A stretch of DNA of 6,131 bases from an uncultured Oscillospiraceae bacterium (GCA_900762005.1 CAAFEV010000092.1:1-6131), one strand, 5' to 3'; numbered from the stretch's first letter, positions 1-5,407 are shown. Notes: generated by a model from the letters alone, not told the origin. Translations and numbers: made by a program.

Positions 1-977
1 GCGTCATGGAGATGTCGCACCGCTCCAAGGTCTACCAGCAAATTATCGACGAAGCGCAGCAGGATTTACGCGACCTGATGGGCATTCCCGACAACTACAA
101 GGTGCTCTTCATTCAAGGCGGCGCAACGCTCCAGTTCTCCATGATTCCGATGAATCTGATGAAGAACGGCAAGGCTGTTTACATTGAGACCGGCGCATGG
201 TCCAAGAAAGCCATTGCCGAAGCGAAGAAGGTCGGCGAGGTTATCGTCGCTGCCTCCTCCAAGGATAAGAACTACACCTATATTCCCGACTGCTCCGATT
301 TGGACATTCCCGAGGATGCCGACTATGTCTACATCTGTGAAAACGAAACCATCCACGGCGTAACCTGGAACAAGCTGCCGAACACCAAGGGTCATATCCT
401 TGTCTCCGACCAATCGTCTATGTTCCTCTCCAAGCCCTGCAATGTCTCTGACTACGGCCTGATTTACGCCGGTGTGCAGAAGAACATTGGTCCTGCCGGT
501 ATGGTTGTTGTTATCATCCGCGAGGATCTCATCCGCGACGATCTGACCGCCCTGCCCGTTTATATGCAGTACAAAACCCATGCCGACTCCGGCTCGATGT
601 ACAATACGCCGAACTGCTGGGCAATCTATGTTTGCGGCAAGGTTTTCAAGTATCTCAAGAAAATCGGCGGTCTGGGCGCAATGGAAGAAATCAACATTGA
701 CAAGGCAAAGCTGTTCTATGACTTTCTCGATGCCTCCAAGCTCTTCAAGGGCACGGTTGTCCCCGCTGATCGCAGCCTGATGAACATTCCGTTTGTCACC
801 GGCGATGCCGAGCTGGATGCCGAGGTCGTTGCCTACACCAAGAAGGCGGGCTTTGAGAATCTCAAGGGTCACAAGTCCGTCGGCGGTCTGCGCGCCTCCA
901 TTTACAACGCAATGCCGAAGGACGGTGTAGAAGCACTTGTCACCTGCCTAAAGCAGTTCGAAGCCGAACACAAATAA
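1..977 (+). CDS. serC: phosphoserine aminotransferase, 5'-truncated by window edge
   Basis: This PLP enzyme converts 3-phosphohydroxypyruvate plus glutamate to O-phosphoserine plus 2-oxoglutarate, the second step of cytosolic serine synthesis. The open frame runs in from the left edge. The first complete codon is a Val at base 3, and the Met at base 6 is internal, because family members have roughly 35 more residues before the conserved V-M-E-M-S-H-R-S motif seen here. Counting from that Met, visible marks are the phosphate-binding QGGATLQF (37-44), NETIHGV (113-119), the Asp of SDQSS (135) expected to contact the PLP ring nitrogen, the PLP-linking Lys159 in YAGVQKNIGPAG, MYNTPNCW, and the substrate-binding C-terminal motif HKSVGGLRASIYNAMP. 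The C terminus is complete. serA follows 30 bases later with its own ribosome binding site and no terminator between, so the two are very probably co-transcribed. The family call is firm; the true start lies outside the window. Confidence 0.96.
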   Translation, partial: VMEMSHRSKVYQQIIDEAQQDLRDLMGIPDNYKVLFIQGGATLQFSMIPMNLMKNGKAVYIETGAWSKKAIAEAKKVGEVIVAASSKDKNYTYIPDCSDLDIPEDADYVYICENETIHGVTWNKLPNTKGHILVSDQSSMFLSKPCNVSDYGLIYAGVQKNIGPAGMVVVIIREDLIRDDLTALPVYMQYKTHADSGSMYNTPNCWAIYVCGKVFKYLKKIGGLGAMEEINIDKAKLFYDFLDASKLFKGTVVPADRSLMNIPFVTGDAELDAEVVAYTKKAGFENLKGHKSVGGLRASIYNAMPKDGVEALVTCLKQFEAEHK

Positions 978-992
978 TTTCATTATAATTTT

Positions 993-998
993 AAGGAG
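993..998 (+). promoter_or_regulatory. ribosome binding site of serA
   Basis: AAGGAG lies 9 bases before the ATG at 1008. It fixes the serA start and supports translation from a serC-serA message. Confidence 0.8.
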
Positions 999-1007
999 AT
1001 TACAGCT

Positions 1008-1919
1008 ATGCGTATTCTTGTTACCGACGGAATGGATAAATCCGCCATCGCCGCACTGTCTGCACAGGGTCATGAGGTCGTTGAACAGTTTTATGAGCCG
1101 GATCAGCTCGGTGCTGCCCTGCGCGATTTCGATGCCGTTATCGTGCGCTCCAAGACCAAGGTTCGTGCCAATCATTTGGACGCTGCCAAGGGCGGCAAGC
1201 TCAAGCTCATCATCCGCGGCGGTGTCGGTGTGGACAACATCGATGTCAAGTATGCCGAGGAGAACGGCTTCAAGGTCATGAACACCCCGCGTGCCTCCTC
1301 GCAGTCCGTTGCCGAGCTGGCAATGGCGCACATGTTCTCCTGCGCCCGTTATATCTCCATCGCAGGACACACCATGCGTGAGGACAAGTGGGAAAAGAAA
1401 GCCTACGGCAAGGGCATTGAGCTCTCCGGCAAGACTCTCGGCATTGTCGGCTACGGCAGAATCGGTCAGGCACTCGGCAAAATGGCAAAGGCAATCGGCA
1501 TGAGTGTCATTGCATTTGATATCTTCCACATTCCCGGCATTGAAGAACAGCTCGGTATCCCCTATGTCGAGATGGACGAGCTGCTGGCAAAGGCTGATTT
1601 TGTCAGCGTACACGCACCGGCAGTTGACGGCGGTAAGCTCATCAGCGCAGAGAACATCGCGAAGATGAAGGACGGCGTTGTGATTATCAACACCTCCCGC
1701 GGCTCCAACGTTGACGAGGACGCTCTGCTCGCAGCTCTGGAAAGCGGCAAGGTTCGTTCCGCCGGTCTGGACGTCTTTGCAGAAGAGCCCGCCTCCAACC
1801 ACACGCTCTACTGCCATCCGATGGTCTCCTGCACCCCGCACATCGGCGCAGCTACGCAGGAAGCCCAGAAGCGCATCGGCACCGAAATTGTCTCTATCAT
1901 TGAAAGCTTCGGGAAATAA
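1008..1919 (+). CDS. serA: D-3-phosphoglycerate dehydrogenase, short form without ACT domain
   Basis: This is an NAD-dependent D-2-hydroxyacid dehydrogenase of 303 residues. Beside serC it is best read as the enzyme oxidising 3-phosphoglycerate to 3-phosphohydroxypyruvate. The split substrate domain comes first (about 1-100), then the Rossmann domain with GYGRIG (148-153) followed by Asp171 at the end of the next strand, which in this family favours NAD over NADP. The catalytic set is present: Arg231 in INTSRGS, Glu260 in DVFAEEP and His278 in TPHIG. RGGVGVDNID (70-79) is the usual substrate-loop motif. The protein ends shortly after the catalytic His, so it lacks the C-terminal ACT domain through which longer SerA proteins sense serine. 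Short forms are common in Bacteria. Other hydroxyacid substrates cannot be excluded from sequence alone, but the serC neighbour makes SerA the strongest reading. Confidence 0.92.
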   Translation: MRILVTDGMDKSAIAALSAQGHEVVEQFYEPDQLGAALRDFDAVIVRSKTKVRANHLDAAKGGKLKLIIRGGVGVDNIDVKYAEENGFKVMNTPRASSQSVAELAMAHMFSCARYISIAGHTMREDKWEKKAYGKGIELSGKTLGIVGYGRIGQALGKMAKAIGMSVIAFDIFHIPGIEEQLGIPYVEMDELLAKADFVSVHAPAVDGGKLISAENIAKMKDGVVIINTSRGSNVDEDALLAALESGKVRSAGLDVFAEEPASNHTLYCHPMVSCTPHIGAATQEAQKRIGTEIVSIIESFGK

Positions 1920-1931
1920 TTCTTGAAACAT

Positions 1932-1966
1932 AATATGTGGTCACTTTACCGTGACCACATATTTTT
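1932..1966 (+). terminator. intrinsic terminator of serC-serA
   Basis: A 13-bp perfect stem (1932-1944 with 1951-1963) closes a 6-base loop TTTACC and ends in a run of five T (1962-1966). It starts 13 bases after the serA stop codon. It separates the serine genes from gdhA, although read-through is possible because I see no convincing promoter between it and the gdhA start. Confidence 0.88.
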
Positions 1967-1987
1967 GCGAAACCTAAAACATATATT

Positions 1988-1993
1988 AAGGAG
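1988..1993 (+). promoter_or_regulatory. ribosome binding site of gdhA
   Basis: AAGGAG lies 12 bases before the ATG at 2006. The spacing is slightly long, but this is the only purine-rich site near the start. Confidence 0.7.
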
Positions 1994-2005
1994 AAGCAAT
2001 TCATC

Positions 2006-3358
2006 ATGAATGCATATGTTCAGCGTGTTATCGAGTCCGTCCGCAAAAAGCACAGCAATGAGCCGGAGTTCGTACAGACCGTTGAGGAGGTTCTTTCCTC
2101 ACTTTCCCCCGTTGTTGACGCGCATCCCGAATATGAAAAAGTAGACCTGTTAGGCCGTATGGTCGAGCCGGAGCGGATGTTCACCTTCCGTGTTGTCTGG
2201 ATGGATGACAACGGTAATTTCCACACCAACACCGGCTACCGTTGCCAGTTTAACGGTGCCATCGGCCCGTACAAGGGCGGTCTGCGCTTCCAGCCGAATG
2301 TGTACCCCGGCATCATCAAGTTCCTTGGCTTTGAACAGACCTTTAAGAATTCCCTGACCGGTCTGCCCATCGGCGGCGGCAAGGGCGGCTCCGACTTTGA
2401 CCCCGCCGGCAAGTCCGACGCGGAAATCATGCGCTTCTGCCAGAGCTTCATGTCTGCGCTTTACCGCTATATCGGCCCGGACGTGGACGTTCCCGCCGGT
2501 GATATGGGTGTGGGCGGTCGTGAAATCGGCTACCTTTTCGGGCAGTATCGCCGTCTGAAGGGCGTTTGGGAGAACGGTGTTCTGACCGGCAAGGGCTTCA
2601 GCTACGGCGGCAGCCGTACCCGCCCCGAGGCGACCGGCTACGGCGCCATGTACTATCTCGAAGAAGTTCTCAAGCACGAGGGCGAGGAAATGCGCGGTAA
2701 AACGATTGCCTGCGCGGGCTTCGGCAATGTCACATGGGGCATCTGCAAAAAAGCAAAGCACCTCGGCGCAAAGGTTGTTACCCTTTCCGGACCGGACGGT
2801 TATGTTTATGACGAAGACGGTATCTCCTCTTCGGATGAGAAGATTGCCTATCTGGTTGAAATGCGCAACTCCGGCCGCAACCGTGTGCAGGATTACGCGG
2901 ACAAGTTTAACGTTCCTTTCTTCCCCGGCGAAAAGCCCTGGGGCGTGAAAGCGGATGTCATCATGCCCTCCGCGATGCAGAACGACGTAAAGATGGACTC
3001 CGCAAAGAAGATTGTTGCCAACGGCGTAAAGTATTACATCGAGGTCGCCAATATGCCCACCACCAACGACGCTCTGGCTTATTTAATGCAGCAAAAGAAC
3101 ATGATTGTTGCACCGTCCAAGGCAGTGAATGCAGGCGGCGTCGGCGTTTCCGCGCTGGAGATGAGCCAGAATTCCGAGCGTCTGGTCTGGTCGGCAGAGG
3201 AAGTCGACGCACAGCTCAAGCGCATGATGCAGAATATCCACAAGGTCTCTGCGGAAGCAGCCGCCGAGTACGGCTTGGGCTACAACCTGGTCGCCGGTGC
3301 AAACATCGCCGGTTTTAAAAAGGTTGCAGAGGCGATGATGGAGCAGGGCGCATTCTGA
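2006..3358 (+). CDS. gdhA: glutamate dehydrogenase, hexameric, probably NAD-preferring
   Basis: It interconverts glutamate with 2-oxoglutarate and ammonia in the cytosol. At 450 residues it has the usual length of the small hexameric class. The substrate domain shows Lys90 in GPYKGGLRF, Lys114, catalytic Lys126 in LPIGGGKGG and Asp166 in DVPAGDMGVG; these sit one residue later than the well-studied Lys89, Lys113, Lys125 and Asp165 of Clostridium symbiosum. The Rossmann motif is GFGNVTWG (238-245), followed by TLSGPDG. Phe239 and Pro263 correspond to the Phe238 and Pro262 that suit NAD in the C. symbiosum enzyme, whereas NADP enzymes of the E. coli type usually have small or polar residues there, so I infer NAD preference. 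The ending ALEMSQNS and YNLVAGANIAGF is also family-typical. The gene stands after one terminator and before another, so it is probably monocistronic. It supplies or drains the glutamate used by the neighbouring serC. Confidence 0.96.
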   Translation: MNAYVQRVIESVRKKHSNEPEFVQTVEEVLSSLSPVVDAHPEYEKVDLLGRMVEPERMFTFRVVWMDDNGNFHTNTGYRCQFNGAIGPYKGGLRFQPNVYPGIIKFLGFEQTFKNSLTGLPIGGGKGGSDFDPAGKSDAEIMRFCQSFMSALYRYIGPDVDVPAGDMGVGGREIGYLFGQYRRLKGVWENGVLTGKGFSYGGSRTRPEATGYGAMYYLEEVLKHEGEEMRGKTIACAGFGNVTWGICKKAKHLGAKVVTLSGPDGYVYDEDGISSSDEKIAYLVEMRNSGRNRVQDYADKFNVPFFPGEKPWGVKADVIMPSAMQNDVKMDSAKKIVANGVKYYIEVANMPTTNDALAYLMQQKNMIVAPSKAVNAGGVGVSALEMSQNSERLVWSAEEVDAQLKRMMQNIHKVSAEAAAEYGLGYNLVAGANIAGFKKVAEAMMEQGAF

Positions 3359-3372
3359 TTTTGTTGCCGCGG

Positions 3373-3412
3373 AAGGACGGCGTTTGCAGCACTTGCAGAC
3401 GCCGTCTTTCTT
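3373..3412 (+). terminator. intrinsic terminator of gdhA
   Basis: A 13-bp stem with one G-T wobble (3376-3388 with 3394-3406) closes the 5-base loop GCACT and is followed by TTTCTT. The stem can extend by three weaker pairs into the flanking AAG/TTT. It begins 15 bases after the gdhA stop. Confidence 0.85.
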
Positions 3413-3424
3413 GCGAGGATTTCT

Positions 3425-3464
3425 TTGAAAAACACTTTACTTTCGCAGTATAATCTGTTATAAT
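3425..3464 (+). promoter_or_regulatory. two overlapping sigma-A promoters for the tRNA gene
   Basis: The first promoter is TTGAAA (3425-3430) with a perfect TATAAT (3449-3454), spacer 18. The second is a perfect extended -10, TGTTATAAT with TATAAT at 3459-3464, and a weak -35 TTTACT (3436-3441), spacer 17. The two -10 boxes are ten bases apart, and the tRNA begins 14 bases after the second. Strong or doubled promoters are common before stable RNA genes. Which one is used cannot be told from sequence. Confidence 0.75.
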
Positions 3465-3478
3465 CACTGCATTGATAT

Positions 3479-3554
3479 GCGCCAGTGGCTCAATGGATAG
3501 AGCATCAGATTCCGGTTCTGAGGGTTGGGGGTTCGAGTCCCTTCTGGCGTGCCA
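3479..3554 (+). tRNA. tRNA-Arg (anticodon CCG) with encoded CCA
   Basis: The full cloverleaf can be drawn. The acceptor is GCGCCAG (3479-3485) with CTGGCGT (3544-3550). The D stem is GCTC/GAGC (3488-3491, 3500-3503) with GG in the loop. The anticodon stem is TCAGA/TCTGA (3505-3509, 3517-3521) and the loop TTCCGGT places CCG at 3512-3514. The variable loop has five bases. The T arm is GGGGG/CCCTT with loop TTCGAGT (3532-3538). The discriminator is G3551 and CCA is encoded at 3552-3554. It reads CGG codons. The first acceptor pair is a G-T wobble, and two further wobbles lie in the T stem. The last 14 bases, from 3541, belong to a 55-base repeat copied again at 3661. Confidence 0.95.
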
Positions 3555-3595
3555 TTACCATGTCCCGCCTTGCCAATCGGAGTGCGCCGTTCGGC
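3541..3595 (+). repeat. direct repeat copy A, spanning the tRNA 3' end
   Basis: These 55 bases are identical to 3661-3715, exactly 120 bases apart; identity stops at both edges (C versus A before, T versus A after). The first 14 bases are the tRNA 3' half of the T stem and acceptor plus CCA. The other 41 lie outside the tRNA. The last 24 bases can fold into an imperfect hairpin (3572-3580 with 3587-3595, two mismatches), so the repeat ends at a hairpin foot. Confidence 0.97.
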
Positions 3596-3623
3596 TTCTC
3601 CTCTTGGGAAGGGACTTTCCTTT

Positions 3624-3652
3624 GATGAAACAAGCCACCGGCTTGTTTCATC
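3624..3652. repeat. perfect 13-bp inverted repeat between the two direct repeats
   Basis: Arms 3624-3636 and 3640-3652 are perfectly complementary around ACC. No T run follows on the + strand (TGCGTAAA), and on the - strand the downstream AAAGGAAAGT has none either. It is therefore unlikely to be an ordinary terminator. It could be an RNA processing or stabilising hairpin in the tRNA precursor, or a mark left by a mobile element. Confidence 0.85.
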
Positions 3653-3660
3653 TGCGTAAA

Positions 3661-3715
3661 CTTCTGGCGTGCCATTACCATGTCCCGCCTTGCCAATCGG
3701 AGTGCGCCGTTCGGC
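3661..3715 (+). repeat. direct repeat copy B, with a displaced tRNA-Arg 3' end
   Basis: This is an exact copy of 3541-3595, including the 14 bases that form the tRNA 3' end with CCA, but with no tRNA body in front. It resembles the second attachment site left when an element enters the 3' end of a tRNA gene. The 65 bases between the copies carry no gene, so a tandem duplication is just as possible. Confidence 0.97.
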
Positions 3716-3725
3716 ATACTGAAAT

Positions 3726-3746
3726 AAACCGCCGAAAGGCGGTTTT
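3726..3746 (+). terminator. small intrinsic terminator, probable end of the tRNA transcript
   Basis: An 8-bp perfect stem AAACCGCC/GGCGGTTT (3726-3733 with 3738-3745) closes a GAAA tetraloop and is followed by only one further T. A stable tetraloop and GC core favour a terminator, though the T tract is short. If it is used, the primary tRNA transcript would include both repeat copies. Confidence 0.6.
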
Positions 3747-3797
3747 GCCATGGATATTACTGTGCGGGCAAGTGATACAGCCTTGTTGAATAAGCCA

Positions 3798-3829
3798 TTG
3801 AAGCAATTTTTATTATCGGGTGTCATAAT
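3798..3829 (+). promoter_or_regulatory. possible promoter of the GNAT gene
   Basis: TGTCATAAT gives an extended -10 with CATAAT at 3824-3829. The nearest -35-like hexamer, TTGAAG (3798-3803), is 20 bases upstream, which is too far for a standard promoter, so the extended -10 would have to carry it. A new promoter is needed somewhere after the 3726-3746 terminator. Confidence 0.4.
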
Positions 3830-3846
3830 GAAATATGGAGGTAACT

Positions 3847-4305
3847 ATGGACAATTACAGCATTATCAATCTGCAAGAACGTCCGGCTCTGGCAGAGAAA
3901 GCAGCAGACTGGTTTCACGAAAAGTGGGGCTATCCGCTGGAAGCCTATCAGAAGAGCATTGAAGCCTCACTTAAAGACGAGACTGCCGTTCCGCAGTGGT
4001 ACGTCGCGTTAGCTGACGGACAGATTATCGGTGGCATGGGCGTGATTGAAAACGACTACCACAACCGCCCGGACTTAACGCCGAACGTCTGCGCGGTCTA
4101 TGTGGAAGAGGCTTACCGCTGCAATGGAATTGCAGGCGCACTACTTAAGTTTGTCTGTGCAGACATGGCAAAGCGCGGTATTCCGACGCTCTATCTTTTA
4201 ACCGACCACACCGGCTTTTATGAGCGTTATGACTGGAAATTCTTTGAAATGGTTCTCGGCAACGGCGAGGACAAGCCTTCGCGGATGTATATTCACCGGG
4301 CGTAA
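3847..4305 (+). CDS. GNAT-family N-acetyltransferase
   Basis: A 152-residue single-domain acetyl-CoA-dependent acetyltransferase; the substrate is unknown. The core shows the strand VCAVYVEEAYR followed by the acetyl-CoA pyrophosphate loop RCNGIA (residues 91-96, R-x-x-G-x-A) and the helix ALLKFVCADMAKRG, then LYLLTDHTGFYERYDWKF (115-132), the usual motif B with the late Tyr that often acts as general acid. The N terminus (LAEKAADWFHEKWGYP) resembles small clostridial GNAT proteins of unassigned role. I chose the ATG at 3847 because GGAGG at 3837-3841 lies 5 bases before it; the in-frame ATG at 3835 overlaps that site and has no site of its own. It is flanked by a tRNA unit and a gene with its own promoter, so it is probably transcribed alone. 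Confidence 0.9.
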   Translation: MDNYSIINLQERPALAEKAADWFHEKWGYPLEAYQKSIEASLKDETAVPQWYVALADGQIIGGMGVIENDYHNRPDLTPNVCAVYVEEAYRCNGIAGALLKFVCADMAKRGIPTLYLLTDHTGFYERYDWKFFEMVLGNGEDKPSRMYIHRA

Positions 4306-4339
4306 TCCGTCGGATTCGGACATTTTTCAGCCTTCTCTA

Positions 4340-4368
4340 TTGTTTTTCGGGAAATGCCGTGATATAAT
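4340..4368 (+). promoter_or_regulatory. sigma-A promoter of the DivIVA-like gene
   Basis: TTGTTT (4340-4345) and a perfect TATAAT (4363-4368) are 17 bases apart. TG sits one base before the -10, giving an extended -10. Transcription would begin about 25 bases before the ATG at 4401. Confidence 0.8.
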
Positions 4369-4400
4369 ACAAAAAAGACAAAGATTGTGAGGGATTTCCT

Positions 4401-5033
4401 ATGGCTGCATCCGTTGAAAATTTCCGCAGTGCCCTGCACGGCTTTAATCGCACCGATGTTGTGCAATTCATTCAGCAGCAGACGATTGAGCATGAAAAAA
4501 CACTGCGCCGCCTGCGCGAGGAGAACACACGGCTGCTTGATGAATTTGAAGCCGTCCGCGCCGAGCGCGACGCGCAGCTTGAGAGCATTGAAGCCTTGCA
4601 GACCGCGTTAGACGAAGCCGTTGCGGAAAAGGAAGCCTTAACCGAAGGCCTGTCCCTTGCACAGAACGCGCCGCAGGCAGCCGTTACAGCACAAGCAGCT
4701 GCTGCATTGGATGCACCGATGATGCCGGCGGCAACCGTCGCCGCTGCCGCCCCCAACGATTTTAATGAACTGGAGCTGGCTGCCTATCGCCGTGCGGAAT
4801 TAACGGAGCGCATGGCAAAGGAGCGTGCTGCCGCCTCCTCTGAGCGGATGCGTAGCATTTTCTCGCAGGCAGACGAAAAGCTCTGTCTCACCGCGCAGGA
4901 TTTTGCAACACTGCTCGATACCTTCCGCAATGACTTTGAGCAGTTGCAGCAGGCGGTGCAAGCCGCGCAGAGCGTTTTAAACGAGTCCTCCGCCGGGCTG
5001 AAATTCGCTGCCGAGCTGTGCGACGAGGTTTAA
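4401..5033 (+). CDS. DivIVA-like coiled-coil protein
   Basis: The product has 210 residues, with no signal peptide or membrane segment. The N-terminal FRSALHGFNRTDVVQFIQ (8-25) resembles the DivIVA/GpsB membrane-targeting head, where an aromatic-Gly-Tyr/Phe-Asn/Asp-x-x-x-V-x-x-F-I/L pattern is typical. A charged heptad-like helix follows (about 27-88), then an Ala/Pro/Met-rich linker (about 89-118) and a second long helix beginning ELAAYRRAELTERMAKERA (125-143) and running to about 195. This head-coil-linker-helix layout suits a self-associating cytoplasmic scaffold acting in cell division or polar growth, but that role is inference. GAGGG at 4389-4393 lies 7 bases before the ATG. The gene has its own promoter and terminator. 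The Ala-rich linker is low complexity and may inflate weak similarity to unrelated coiled coils. Confidence 0.8.
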   Translation: MAASVENFRSALHGFNRTDVVQFIQQQTIEHEKTLRRLREENTRLLDEFEAVRAERDAQLESIEALQTALDEAVAEKEALTEGLSLAQNAPQAAVTAQAAAALDAPMMPAATVAAAAPNDFNELELAAYRRAELTERMAKERAAASSERMRSIFSQADEKLCLTAQDFATLLDTFRNDFEQLQQAVQAAQSVLNESSAGLKFAAELCDEV

Positions 5034-5051
5034 CCGCGAACGAATAAGTGT

Positions 5052-5089
5052 CCGGGCAGGAAGGTACGCACTTCCCTGCCCGGTTTTTT
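5052..5089 (+). terminator. intrinsic terminator of the DivIVA-like gene
   Basis: A 9-bp GC-rich stem CCGGGCAGG/CCTGCCCGG (5052-5060 with 5075-5083) extends by AAG/CTT past a bulged C, and is followed by six T (5084-5089). The T run overlaps the stop codon of the convergent - strand gene. In the - strand direction the hairpin is followed by ACACTTATT, a poor T tract, so it mainly serves the + strand. Confidence 0.9.
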
Positions 5090-5303
5090 ATGAAGTCCAA
5101 TTTTTAAACGAACCGTGGTTCTTGCTGCCCAGCTCATCGACAAAGCTGCGCATTTCTTCCTTTGTTTTCATGTCGGTGCATTGCGACGCAACCGCCCTGC
5201 GTTCCTCCTCGGATAAAGACGAGAAATAATCCATTGCCGCAGCATTGCGCATCAGCAGCATTCCGAAGCCGACCGGATATTCGGAAATCGGGTCAATACT
5301 CAT
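5088..5303 (-). CDS. small conserved-looking protein of unknown function
   Basis: The protein has 71 residues and the function is not recognised. The start is well supported: on the - strand AGGAGG (complement of 5312-5317) lies 8 bases before the ATG at 5303. The sequence begins MSIDPISEYPVGFGMLLMRN, continues with a helix AAAMDYFSSLSEEERRAVASQ and then TKEEMRSFVDELG, a pattern I recall from small clostridial hypothetical proteins (Y/F-P-x-G-F-G-M followed by N-x-x-A-M-x-x-F and S-x-E-E). It has no signal peptide, no cysteine pair for metal binding (one Cys, residue 42) and no clear DNA-binding motif. It is read toward the DivIVA-like gene and its stop codon sits in that gene's terminator T run. 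It is divergent from the glycosylase gene, 104 bases away, and no good promoter was seen there. Confidence 0.78.
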   Translation of the reverse strand: MSIDPISEYPVGFGMLLMRNAAAMDYFSSLSEEERRAVASQCTDMKTKEEMRSFVDELGSKNHGSFKNWTS

Positions 5304-5311
5304 TTAAAGCT

Positions 5312-5317
5312 CCTCCT
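5312..5317 (-). promoter_or_regulatory. strong ribosome binding site of the small - strand gene
   Basis: CCTCCT on the + strand is AGGAGG on the - strand, inside a longer AAAAGGAGGAGC. It lies 8 bases before the ATG at 5303. It is the main evidence that this short frame is a real gene. Confidence 0.85.
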
Positions 5318-5407
5318 TTTTTGCCATATACGGGATTGCATTCATAGAATTTGCAATTTTGCACAGGCTATCAGAGGAAATACTTGCATAGCGAAAGGAT
5401 TTGGCAT

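Noticed and set aside
66..872. Long open frame on the - strand opposite serC
   Set aside because: It is antisense to a firmly identified serC, with no family resemblance. Long open antisense frames are common in GC-biased coding sequence.
948..1931. 327-codon open frame on the - strand opposite serA
   Set aside because: It lies across the whole serA gene in mirror frame and includes the serA ribosome site and terminator arm. It is a codon-usage shadow.
1923..1987. Promoter for gdhA
   Set aside because: TTGAAA at 1923 has no -10 at the right distance. TATATT at 1982-1987 would start transcription at or after the ribosome site.
2150..2761. 203-codon open frame on the - strand opposite gdhA
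   Set aside because: It is antisense to conserved glutamate dehydrogenase motifs, with no sign of its own function.
3541..3715. CRISPR-like repeat array
   Set aside because: There are only two copies, 55 bases long, with tRNA sequence inside and no further spaced repeats.
3472..3789. + strand frame of 105 codons through the tRNA
   Set aside because: It overlaps the tRNA and both repeats, with no ribosome binding site and no recognisable protein.
3464..3826. - strand frame containing the peptide GTRTPNPQNRNL
   Set aside because: It is the antisense translation of the tRNA-Arg and its repeats. This peptide pattern is a familiar false protein from tRNA loci, and the repeated peptide ERRTPIGKAGHGNGTPE merely reflects the 55-base DNA repeat.
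3835..3846. Earlier ATG for the GNAT protein
   Set aside because: Its bases overlap the GGAGG that serves the ATG at 3847, and no site lies before it.
4304..4327. Possible terminator after the GNAT gene
   Set aside because: Only 4-bp stems (TCCG/CGGA or AATC/GATT) can form before CATTTTT, which is too weak to call.
5351..5407. Earlier ATG for the glycosylase
   Set aside because: There is no ribosome binding site, the extra residues are not family-like, and the ATG at 5408 has AAAGGA at good spacing.
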